NCBI GenBank assembly: GCA_035760665.1
Contig: DASTSN010000117.1
Location: 5,018 to 69,017, forward strand
DNA length: 64,000 bases
Source: DASTSN01 sp035760665
Lineage (GTDB): Bacteria; Bacteroidota; Bacteroidia; Chitinophagales; Chitinophagaceae
Direction of reading: 5' to 3'
Shown piece by piece: positions 51,826 through 59,139 of this stretch. Position 1 is the first letter of the stretch, and each line of letters starts with the position of its first letter. Under the pieces are notes generated by a model that was given only the letters and a program-made list of their open reading frames with translations, did no database searches and was not told the origin of the DNA. Both the position numbers and the translations under genes were made by a program.

Positions 51826-52677
51826 TTAAGCTGTTCTATTCTTTTGTACTGCACCCGGAGAATAACCAAAATGACTTTTAAAAGCAATTGAAAAATTACC
51901 TGTATCATTATATCCTACAGCCATTGCAATAGACAGTAAAATATCATCGGTTGTTTCTAATAAATGATGTGCATGTTTCATTCTTTCATCTTTAGAAAAC
52001 TTTCCAATCGTCAATCCAAACCGTTGCTTGAAGGCGTGTTGAAGCTCCTTTTTTGAAATGCCTATCTTACCTGCTATTCCTTCAATGGTATCATATACCG
52101 ACAAATCTTCGAGTATTATATCTCTTGCTTTCCCGGCAATTTCTGCAGCCGCCTTACTGATTGCTGGTTTTCCTCTTACCTCAGTTACTTCCAGAACTAA
52201 TTGCAGAAGAAGATCAACAACTCTTGCATACAGAAAGCGATCTGCTAATCTTCCCTCTGTAACCGGGCGAAAAAAGGATTTTACATTTCCTTCAATTTCG
52301 AGTGAGGAATAGGGAAGCAATTCATTCAGATTATTAGTATCTTTTAATTCTTCGTAGTCTGCAAGAGCTTCCCTGTTAAAAAGTATTTCGAAAATGAATA
52401 CTGTATTTTTAAATAAAAAACTAACTACCAAGTCTTCCTCAACATATTTCCTTTTTAGTTTCTCATGTGCTTCTTGTAACGCCGGTTGAGTAGCGAAAAT
52501 CATAAAGAAATCCCCTCTATAATACTGAAACAAGCCTGATTCGATTTGTAGTTTAGTGGCATTGGGAAGCCTGTATGTCTTTTGCACAATTCCTTTCTTC
52601 TTCATGGGCATCGTTTTCATAGATTTCAATAGGCTTCCTGGCCCGGCCAACTGTAGTGTTGGCCGGGAAGAAAGCAT
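51826..52677 (-). CDS. AraC family transcriptional regulator
   Basis: 283 residues. The C-terminal about 100 residues hold two helix-turn-helix units: SVYDTIEGIAGKIGISKKEL with LQHAFKQRFGLTIGKF, and ILLSIAMAVGYNDTGNFSIA with SHFGYSPGAV. The N-terminal 170 residues have no recognised ligand domain. The longest frame starts at 52677; internal starts (K-T-M-P-M region) would give about 260 residues. It opens the cargo region and may control the genes that follow; that is inference. Confidence 0.85.
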   Translation of the reverse strand: MLSSRPTLQLAGPGSLLKSMKTMPMKKKGIVQKTYRLPNATKLQIESGLFQYYRGDFFMIFATQPALQEAHEKLKRKYVEEDLVVSFLFKNTVFIFEILFNREALADYEELKDTNNLNELLPYSSLEIEGNVKSFFRPVTEGRLADRFLYARVVDLLLQLVLEVTEVRGKPAISKAAAEIAGKARDIILEDLSVYDTIEGIAGKIGISKKELQHAFKQRFGLTIGKFSKDERMKHAHHLLETTDDILLSIAMAVGYNDTGNFSIAFKSHFGYSPGAVQKNRTA

Positions 52678-52698
52678 TAGTCATAATCTTAATTGAAC

Positions 52699-53127
52699 TT
52701 AGGTAAGTAAGCTCATGGGTTTATCGGACTTCGGCCGTGCAAACCGCATGACACTATAAATGAGAAAGCCGAGTGAAGTGACACCGAACAATACAAATGA
52801 AATCACAGGAACAGTCTGCTCGAATGTCTGATCGTTATAACTCCAGCTATTTATAAAAAATATAAACAGCGAAGCATAGAGCGAAAGGACACCCAGGATA
52901 TTTAACAACGGATCAATGAAATACTTTGATTGCCGTTTATACCTGCCATAGCTAAACAGTACCAGCCCCGTCCCAATAAGGGCAAATACTGCATGTACGC
53001 CGCCATGCGGAAGAGCCATCAGGATATATATAAGATAGAATCCTCCAAAACTCTCACCGCTGATTAACGTGAGACAAAATAATGACAGCACCAATACAGG
53101 GTGTGTAAGAATATTGATCGTTTTCAT
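52699..53127 (-). CDS. Four-helix membrane protein of unknown function
   Basis: 142 residues with four membrane helices (about 8-25, 40-58, 72-92, 105-125) and a basic end. A GGVHAVFALIGTG turn links helices. Not recognised. It is preceded by the lipoprotein gene and followed by the AraC-type gene after 21 bases, so cotranscription of the three is possible. Confidence 0.6.
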   Translation of the reverse strand: MKTINILTHPVLVLSLFCLTLISGESFGGFYLIYILMALPHGGVHAVFALIGTGLVLFSYGRYKRQSKYFIDPLLNILGVLSLYASLFIFFINSWSYNDQTFEQTVPVISFVLFGVTSLGFLIYSVMRFARPKSDKPMSLLT

Positions 53128-53146
53128 AACGAATAATTTACTGTTT

Positions 53147-54496
53147 TTAATTACAAGGACCTGTGCTTGAACCGGACCAGCCTATAACCGGAACACTGGC
53201 TCCCTGTACACCGGCATCCTGCAACTCTTTTATTTTCACATACAGTCCTTGTGGTGTACTTGTTCCACCCGGTGAAAGGCTGCCTGGCATGTGAAAACGC
53301 GGAATATCAAACCAGATGGATGGGCTTACTGCTGAACGCCATACTTCAATAGACCAATCTGTACAATTATAATCGTCAATATCATATTTAACATTACCTA
53401 ACTGCCGGATGCGCATAATAGCAGACTTCAAGTTTTCCGGAGACACGCTGACCTCATAAGAAGCATTGAATTCATGACTACCATTATCCACAAATTTACC
53501 ATCGAGCGGTGCATCAGTAAGAATTGTTTTCCAACCCGTTTTTGGATAAAAACCTATGTGTTGTGAAGCTGAGCCGCTACCGTTAGCGCCAGTTTTTTCA
53601 ATACGAATCCATGTATGTCCGGGTGAACCAGCAGACCAGTCGAATATCTTAGTGGGATCACTGTCAACCGGCACATCGGAATGGATAGTGATCTTACAGG
53701 TAGCCCCGGCATCAGGAATATTGTCAAAGCATTTAAGATATTTGTCCAGATCAATGGCCGGATCGCCATACTGCGATTCAAAATCAACCTCCAGCATTTC
53801 ATCGTCTATCACATTCACCGGTCCGTTAGGATCATTAGGAGGCGGAACATATCCACCGCCGCTGCCACTGCCTCCACCTGTTCCGCCACCGCCACCACCT
53901 CCGGCAAACGGATCTCCACCTGAGTACCAACCTCCCCAGCCACCGCCGCCGCCGCTATTATCCAGGAAAGACATCAGGTACATCCAACTGCTCCAACTGA
54001 TACCTCCACCCGAGGGATAGCTTGCCACAACGATAACCTCCGGTAATTCTACATAAGGATCAGGCACAACCAAAACCTGCTCACGTAGCATAGTCTTGTT
54101 ATTTACACGATAACCACGGATGATCTCTGTCTCTTCAATTGTCTCACCTTTTAAACTTTTCAGCAGTAGAGTACCATTGAACGTCTCCTGAACATTGTTC
54201 CTCGTCAGGCTTACGATACGTCCACGCTTGATCGTACCGCTTGCACTAACCTCGACCAGTACAAATGATTCGCTCATTTTTTTTCCTTTGAAAGCTACAC
54301 GCAGTAAAGTTACATCACCATGTACCGACCTGGAAATACGTGAAAAATCCAGGGCGTTGAAGTCCGAAACCGGCAAGCTATCTGCCAGGCTTCGTTTCAG
54401 TTCGAGGTAATCATTAGATGGCTTTGGACTTTCAACCTCTTTCTGGCAGGATATAATCATCACCGCCAAAAAGCAGAATAAAATTAGTTTTTGCAT
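53147..54496 (-). CDS. Glycine-rich lipoprotein with a possible NlpC/P60-like C-terminal domain
   Basis: 449 residues. QKLILFCFLAVMIISC is a lipoprotein signal, so the start at 54496 is preferred to the longer frame. Residues about 20-170 are beta-rich and unrecognised. A linker (about 175-240) is almost entirely G, S and P. The C-terminal part has an H in SPGHTWIRI near residue 295 and a C in DYNCTDWSIEVW near 376. An H-then-NC order is typical of circularly permuted NlpC/P60 folds (LRAT, PPPDE and YiiX types), so a cysteine peptidase or amidase is plausible, but this is a visual match only. Confidence 0.7.
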   Translation of the reverse strand: MQKLILFCFLAVMIISCQKEVESPKPSNDYLELKRSLADSLPVSDFNALDFSRISRSVHGDVTLLRVAFKGKKMSESFVLVEVSASGTIKRGRIVSLTRNNVQETFNGTLLLKSLKGETIEETEIIRGYRVNNKTMLREQVLVVPDPYVELPEVIVVASYPSGGGISWSSWMYLMSFLDNSGGGGGWGGWYSGGDPFAGGGGGGGTGGGSGSGGGYVPPPNDPNGPVNVIDDEMLEVDFESQYGDPAIDLDKYLKCFDNIPDAGATCKITIHSDVPVDSDPTKIFDWSAGSPGHTWIRIEKTGANGSGSASQHIGFYPKTGWKTILTDAPLDGKFVDNGSHEFNASYEVSVSPENLKSAIMRIRQLGNVKYDIDDYNCTDWSIEVWRSAVSPSIWFDIPRFHMPGSLSPGGTSTPQGLYVKIKELQDAGVQGASVPVIGWSGSSTGPCN

Positions 54497-54626
54497 AACA
54501 CATGATTTTGGTAAAACGAATATAGAAATGCAGTAGAGCCTTTGTAATTGCGATTTCGTAAGAAATGAACTACAATACTGCTGTCGCTTCAATTTATCGG
54601 AATAAGGAAGTCCGAAAATTGTTCTG

Positions 54627-54642
54627 GTGGTAGAAAATATTG
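54627..54642. repeat. 16-base repeat, copy A
   Basis: GTGGTAGAAAATATTG, matching copy B at 55275-55290 in 15 of 16 positions. It lies between the lipoprotein and Crp-type genes, 131 bases before the lipoprotein start. The words ATTGTTCTGG and CTACCA also recur around both copies. Confidence 0.35.
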
Positions 54643-54653
54643 CTTAGAAAAAA

Positions 54654-55232
54654 TTATGACGATTTCTGAACACGTTTATTCTTCACATAACTGAAATGAT
54701 ATTCAGAAATGCCCAGCCAGGAAGCAAGATGTTTAGCCGGTATCCGCAAAATATAATCTGGAAAGCGTTCCAGAAGCCATGAATATTTTTCTTCCGCTGA
54801 TTTCATGCGGAGAGCATAAAGCAATTGAGTCCAGAGAATATAATAGTGCTGGGTAAGCTCCCTCGCCACATAGTTAAATTCCGGGAACTGTTTGTATATA
54901 GCATATAACTCACCATGGGAAATATAAAATAACTTGCAATCCTCCAATGCCTGAATCCATTCGTAAGAAACCTTTTGCTGATAAAAGCTCTCAACGGAAA
55001 CAATAACATCGCCATCCTTCATAAACCAGCTCGACACTTCCAAATCGCTTTTCCGATAAAAACAACGAAGCATTCCTTCATTGATAAAATGAATATGACG
55101 GCAAACATGACCTGCTTTTAATAGCAATTGACCTTTTTTTAGTTCACGATACTTGACAATGTCCTGCAGATGGGCTACTAATTGCTCACTAAGAGGATGT
55201 ACTGCATTAAGAAATGCCAAAAGCCTTTCCAT
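54654..55232 (-). CDS. Crp/Fnr family transcriptional regulator
   Basis: 192 residues with the ATG at 55232 (ERLLAFLNAVHPL). The cyclic-nucleotide-binding fold spans about 5-130 (LKKGQLLLKAGHVCRHIHFI, WFMKDGDVIVSVESFY). The C-terminal winged helix is short but readable: IPAKHLASWLGISEYHFSYV. The ligand-binding arginine and serine set of CRP is not evident, so the effector is unknown. It is divergent from the MauE gene, 169 bases away, in a gap that holds copy B of the 16-base repeat. Confidence 0.85.
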   Translation of the reverse strand: MERLLAFLNAVHPLSEQLVAHLQDIVKYRELKKGQLLLKAGHVCRHIHFINEGMLRCFYRKSDLEVSSWFMKDGDVIVSVESFYQQKVSYEWIQALEDCKLFYISHGELYAIYKQFPEFNYVARELTQHYYILWTQLLYALRMKSAEEKYSWLLERFPDYILRIPAKHLASWLGISEYHFSYVKNKRVQKSS

Positions 55233-55274
55233 CAAATGCAATCTATCTTTTTTGTGATTCACAAAACTGCTCAA

Positions 55275-55290
55275 GTGGTAGTAAATATTG
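55275..55290. repeat. 16-base repeat, copy B
   Basis: GTGGTAGTAAATATTG, 43 bases upstream of the Crp-type gene. See copy A. The position suits a regulator site for the Crp-type protein. Confidence 0.35.
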
Positions 55291-55400
55291 TTCTGGCAAA
55301 GAGACGAGAAAAAATAGCACAGTAAACTTTTTTAACTGATAGCAGTTTTTTCTACCAACAGCATAATCTTTAAGCACAATTCTTTTAGGACTTTTAGAAC

Positions 55401-55883
55401 GTGAAACTAAAACTGACGATATTCTCATTCGCTGAACTGATTACAGGAGCACTTGTTTTTCTCTTCCTCTATACTGCGCTCACCAAACTTTATGATGTAT
55501 CCAGGTTTGCATCAGCGATGAAGCACAATTCTATACTCGCCCCTTATGCCGATATTCTTAAATGGTTTGTTCCAATTACAGAAATTATTATTGTTATACT
55601 TCTTTGCATACCCCAAACACGCAGGAAAGGCATACTCATTTCAGCTATCCTGCTTGTCGCATTCGCCGCCTACATAAGTTATATGCTTTTTAAAGACTCG
55701 GATCTGCCATGCACCTGTGGTGGCATTCTTGAAAGTATGAGTTGGAAACAACACCTGGTATTTAATATTTCAATGATAGTGCTCAGCGTTGCTGCATGGC
55801 TTCGCTACCCGAAACGATTTATCGCGACAAACAGGAGTAGCCGAATACCTGTAAAAAATAGTAGGCAAACTTTAATCAATTAA
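55401..55883 (+). CDS. MauE/DoxX-type redox-associated membrane protein
   Basis: 160 residues, four membrane helices (about 10-30, 50-70, 76-95, 115-135). The loop DSDLPCTCGGILESMSWKQH with a CxC pair before helix 4 is the usual MauE-like mark in Bacteroidota. Relatives of MauE help the electron supply or disulphide formation of periplasmic redox proteins. It lies 10 bases before the first small two-cysteine protein, which may be its client. Confidence 0.82.
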   Translation: MKLKLTIFSFAELITGALVFLFLYTALTKLYDVSRFASAMKHNSILAPYADILKWFVPITEIIIVILLCIPQTRRKGILISAILLVAFAAYISYMLFKDSDLPCTCGGILESMSWKQHLVFNISMIVLSVAAWLRYPKRFIATNRSSRIPVKNSRQTLIN

Positions 55884-55893
55884 ATTTTGAACC

Positions 55894-56151
55894 ATGAAAA
55901 AATTTGTAATCGTGTTGATTGCGGCAATTATGGCCATTGGCTTTAGTGCTTTCACGCCTCATACAGAGGCGCAGGACACCTACTTCCTTCCAAGAGGTGG
56001 CGATTGGGATGAAATCACTGCACAGCAAGCGTGCACGCCCGGTACACAAACAGCTTGTCAGGTGGATAATCCTTTTACACCTGCGTTTGATCCGACAACT
56101 GTTTATACTTCGCCTGTTCTGCATCCTGATTTTATCCTCAAGAAAAATTAA
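55894..56151 (+). CDS. Small secreted two-cysteine protein (DUF6520-like), copy 1
   Basis: 85 residues. A signal peptide (KKFVIVLIAAIMAIGFSAF) is followed by a short mature part of about 60 residues with the pattern W-x4-Q-x-A-C-x7-C-x2-D-N-P-F-T. Copy 2 downstream shares these positions. The name DUF6520 is from memory. No enzyme motif is present; a secreted structural, signalling or substrate protein is possible. It lies between a MauE-like protein gene and copy 2 on the plus strand. Confidence 0.72.
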   Translation: MKKFVIVLIAAIMAIGFSAFTPHTEAQDTYFLPRGGDWDEITAQQACTPGTQTACQVDNPFTPAFDPTTVYTSPVLHPDFILKKN

Positions 56152-56207
56152 CGACGCAGCGCACAACCGGACATTTATTGTATTTCTTAAAAAATAAAAT
56201 ACAACTC

Positions 56208-56462
56208 ATGAAAAAGTACACTTTGGTTAGCATTGCTATCCTGCTGGCTTTTGCAGTCAGTGCTTTCACTAATAAGAAACCTGATACCACTTACTGGATC
56301 CATCCGGGTACAGAGTGGTTGCCCATCTCAGACCAGGAAGCCTGTCCTGCGGGCAGTATGTCTCCGTGCAGCGCAGACAATCCTTATACAGAAGGTGTAA
56401 ATGACCCTACGCCGGTTTATATTACTCAATCACTCTCGAATCCTTTAAAAAAGCCAAGTTAA
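56208..56462 (+). CDS. Small secreted two-cysteine protein (DUF6520-like), copy 2
   Basis: 84 residues with the ATG at 56208; the signal peptide reads KKYTLVSIAILLAFAVSAF. The mature part has YWIHPGTEWLPISDQEAC, then C eight residues on, and ADNPYTEG, aligning with copy 1 and suggesting tandem duplication. The frame is open ten codons further upstream without a better start. It ends 12 bases before a convergent terminator. Confidence 0.72.
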   Translation: MKKYTLVSIAILLAFAVSAFTNKKPDTTYWIHPGTEWLPISDQEACPAGSMSPCSADNPYTEGVNDPTPVYITQSLSNPLKKPS

Positions 56463-56474
56463 TGGAGGAGAAAG

Positions 56475-56513
56475 CAAAGGTTGCAGTCACCGTTTAACTG
56501 CAACCTTTGTTTC
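56475..56513. terminator. Convergent bidirectional terminator
   Basis: A perfect 13-pair stem, CAAAGGTTGCAGT / ACTGCAACCTTTG with a nine-base loop, lies between the two convergent genes and includes the last codons of the thioredoxin-fold gene on the minus strand. Confidence 0.75.
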
Positions 56514-57725
56514 TTTCGGCGTTATCACAATCACATCCATCCATTTCGAGCCCTGCACCAGATCCAGCCCGGCTTGTCGTAGGCCATTCCTGAGAGCATC
56601 ACGGTCACTTAATACGGCGCGGAATTTTATATCCACATACCCTTTAACACCTGTTTCATCAATAATTGGCTGATCTTGTACGTATAGTACCTGCAGACTT
56701 TCAATTAATGGCCATAGCGGATGATTGGTTAAATCAACTGCGGCCTGGGTCACTGTGCCTTTTGTCTCTGTGTGCCTGCTCGCAATTCGTGAGGTATCGC
56801 CATCCGTTATAATAAGCCGCCAGTAGGGCATCAATCGTTTTTCCATTTTAGCTGTATACGGCAACGCACGATTCAGGTCGTCCTGAATATATTTTAAATA
56901 ATCTTCCGGAGCAGGACGATCTTTAAATACTATCCGGTAATTATAAGCCTTGTCCATATCTATTGCCGGATTTCCCTGTGTACTGTCAAATATGATTAAC
57001 CTGGAAAAATGCTGATACAAACTATCTGTCGAAGACCAATATCTTTTACCGCAAAAAGCAAAAAAATAAAGTTGTTTCAGCGTAACACCGAGTGCCTGAA
57101 AATAATTTTTATCGAAGTCCACTGCAAACGGGGTTGCTACCGGGTCTGTTTTCGTCCAGTTTGTCAACTCAGACCGGAATAGAAAACTGGTGTCATGCTG
57201 ATAGTTCTTTAGAAAACCGGTGAGTACATTGTCTGGCTGAAATGTTTTTCTCTCAATAGGATTGCCTTTTAAAAAGAGTTCTATGTTTGAATTGCTTACT
57301 TCAAGGTTGCCGGTCAGGGCAACTATTTTTCCTGAACTATTTACCCAAATAAATGTAGGCAAATACCCGGTATTTATTTTATTCGGAAATATACTGTCCA
57401 TAGCAACGCCAAAGTCAAGATCATACCATGTGGCAAATTGTTGGTATGTGTCCTCTATTGTCTTATCCTTTTTACCGATCAAAAAGAATTGTATTTCGTT
57501 GCCGAACTGAGCTTTCATTTTCTTTAGGAGAGGAAGAGAAGTAAAGCTTGTAGAGCAAAAAGAAGAAAATACTTCAATAATAGCAGGCACCCCCTTTTTC
57601 CATTCCTTTCCTATTGCAGGAGGAAGTTCCTTTAATGAAAGAATAGTTTCTGCTTCAATCGGCTGTGCATAGAGCAGCATTTTTGCATACAGGCAAAGGA
57701 ATATTGTTACGATAAATCGTTTCAT
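56487..57725 (-). CDS. Thioredoxin-fold protein without CxxC, SusD-linked
   Basis: 412 residues with a signal peptide (KRFIVTIFLCLYAKMLLYAQ). Residues about 35-170 follow the TlpA/thioredoxin pattern (VPAIIEVFSSFCSTSFTSLP, then FFLIGKKD, VAMDSIFPNKINTGYLPTFI, VNSSGKIVAL), but the site reads FCSTSF with one cysteine, so dithiol oxidoreduction is unlikely. The remaining 240 residues have no recognised domain. The ATG at 57725 gives the better signal peptide; one at 57731 is close. It lies 15 bases after susD and likely belongs to that operon. Confidence 0.75.
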   Translation of the reverse strand: MKRFIVTIFLCLYAKMLLYAQPIEAETILSLKELPPAIGKEWKKGVPAIIEVFSSFCSTSFTSLPLLKKMKAQFGNEIQFFLIGKKDKTIEDTYQQFATWYDLDFGVAMDSIFPNKINTGYLPTFIWVNSSGKIVALTGNLEVSNSNIELFLKGNPIERKTFQPDNVLTGFLKNYQHDTSFLFRSELTNWTKTDPVATPFAVDFDKNYFQALGVTLKQLYFFAFCGKRYWSSTDSLYQHFSRLIIFDSTQGNPAIDMDKAYNYRIVFKDRPAPEDYLKYIQDDLNRALPYTAKMEKRLMPYWRLIITDGDTSRIASRHTETKGTVTQAAVDLTNHPLWPLIESLQVLYVQDQPIIDETGVKGYVDIKFRAVLSDRDALRNGLRQAGLDLVQGSKWMDVIVITPKETKVAVKR

Positions 57726-57745
57726 ACTCAAAAGACTTTATTTGA

Positions 57746-59128
57746 TCAATAACCCGCATTCTGCACCATACCTGGGTGGCGCAGAATTTCTGTTTGTGGA
57801 ATAGGAAACAACTGATCTGTTGAGGACCAGTTAGCGCCTTTTATTAATGGCATTACTGTATTGGCGCGGTTTGTTCTCACCAGGTCGAGCCAGCGATCAG
57901 CAAATTCACCGAAAAGCTCTACCCGCTTTTCTCTTATTATTGCATTCAGAATATCTTCTTTTGTTACCAGGGACAATGAAGGTAATCCTGCTCTGCCTCT
58001 GATGATGTTCAGATCCGTTAATGAAGGCACAAGTTTATCCTGCATGGCACGAGCTTCTGCACGGATCAGATATAATTCTGCCAATCGAATCAGGGTAGTA
58101 AACTCCGTAAGCGATGGGGCGTTTTGTCCCACTTTGTATTTATGCAGCCAGTTATATTGTTGGCTGTTGTAAGTAGTGAATGTCACCCATGAACTTCTTC
58201 TGTTATCGCCGGTTTCAAAACTATCAACAAGGTTCTTCCTGACGCTAATGAAAAAAGGCCTGAATGAAGTAGGTTGCAAAAGCGCTCCCGCATAAGAATT
58301 AAACCCGGGAATAACCGGACGCAATTGCCAGATCACTTCAGGACTATTGCTTCTGAAGACCTGTTGCAAATTCGTGTTAAGTGAATACATGGACTGCTGT
58401 AGGACACTATCTGCTTCCGCCTCTGCCAATTCCCACTGTTTAGTAAACAGGTATGCCTTGGCAAGCATTGTTGCTGCCGCATATTTATTAGGACGGACCC
58501 GCTCCGTCCCCGGCGTATTATCAGCATTCACATAGGTAGCAGACAGCAGGGATTTGCTTAATTTGAGATCGCTGATGATTTCAGGCAATAATTGACTGGC
58601 GGTTTGCTGCTGCTGTACTGAAGTAACCGTGTAGTCTGTAACCGTATTATAGGGAATGTTTCCGAAAAAATTCAACAAATAAAAATGACAAAAAGCCCGT
58701 ACAAAATAAGCCTCACCTTGTAACTGCCGGCGCACTGCATCGCTTAACCCCTGGCTGGATGTCGTTCCCTCAAGAACCGAATTGGCCTGGTAGATATAAT
58801 TATACAAAGAACTCCATAGCGAACCTATATTACTGTTTTCAGGAGTAATATTATTGTTTGCAATCGCAGTGGCCGTAGCCGAACTACTATGATTATTCAA
58901 TTCGTCGGAAGCAGTACCGGCATAAATAGTTACATTATAAGCTATGCCGGACTGTTCCATTTGTGTATATACAGATAGCATAGCAGCAATGGCCGTATTA
59001 TCGCTTGAAAAAACAGTTTTTCCGGTAAGATTGCTGCGGGGAGGTCCCACCTCCAGGTATTTTTTGCATGAGACTGCAGATAAGAGCAATCCGCAGCAAA
59101 AGAGAAAAAGAAAAGGTTTGTTGTTCAT
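57746..59128 (-). CDS. SusD/RagB family outer-membrane lipoprotein
   Basis: 460 residues. Lipoprotein signal LFCCGLLLSAVSC is followed by the typical KKYLEVGPPRSNLTGKTVFS. The TPR-like helical core includes GEAYFVRAFCHFYLLNFFG and AATMLAKAYLFTKQWELAEA; the RagB-type end reads LNIIRGRAGLP, IREKRVELFGEFADRWLDLVR and IPQTEILRHPGM. It forms the substrate-capturing lid over the SusC channel. The substrate is unknown; no glycoside hydrolase sits in the operon, which differs from a usual polysaccharide utilisation locus. Confidence 0.93.
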   Translation of the reverse strand: MNNKPFLFLFCCGLLLSAVSCKKYLEVGPPRSNLTGKTVFSSDNTAIAAMLSVYTQMEQSGIAYNVTIYAGTASDELNNHSSSATATAIANNNITPENSNIGSLWSSLYNYIYQANSVLEGTTSSQGLSDAVRRQLQGEAYFVRAFCHFYLLNFFGNIPYNTVTDYTVTSVQQQQTASQLLPEIISDLKLSKSLLSATYVNADNTPGTERVRPNKYAAATMLAKAYLFTKQWELAEAEADSVLQQSMYSLNTNLQQVFRSNSPEVIWQLRPVIPGFNSYAGALLQPTSFRPFFISVRKNLVDSFETGDNRRSSWVTFTTYNSQQYNWLHKYKVGQNAPSLTEFTTLIRLAELYLIRAEARAMQDKLVPSLTDLNIIRGRAGLPSLSLVTKEDILNAIIREKRVELFGEFADRWLDLVRTNRANTVMPLIKGANWSSTDQLFPIPQTEILRHPGMVQNAGY

Positions 59129-59139
59129 ATAAAAAAAGT

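Noticed and set aside
53820..53960. Tandem DNA repeat or CRISPR-like array in the G-rich tract
   Set aside because: The tract is a coding low-complexity linker with irregular codons; there are no regular repeats and spacers. No CRISPR array was seen anywhere.
53556..54020. Proline-rich reading frame on the plus strand
   Set aside because: It is the complement of the glycine-rich linker of the lipoprotein; the composition explains the open frame.
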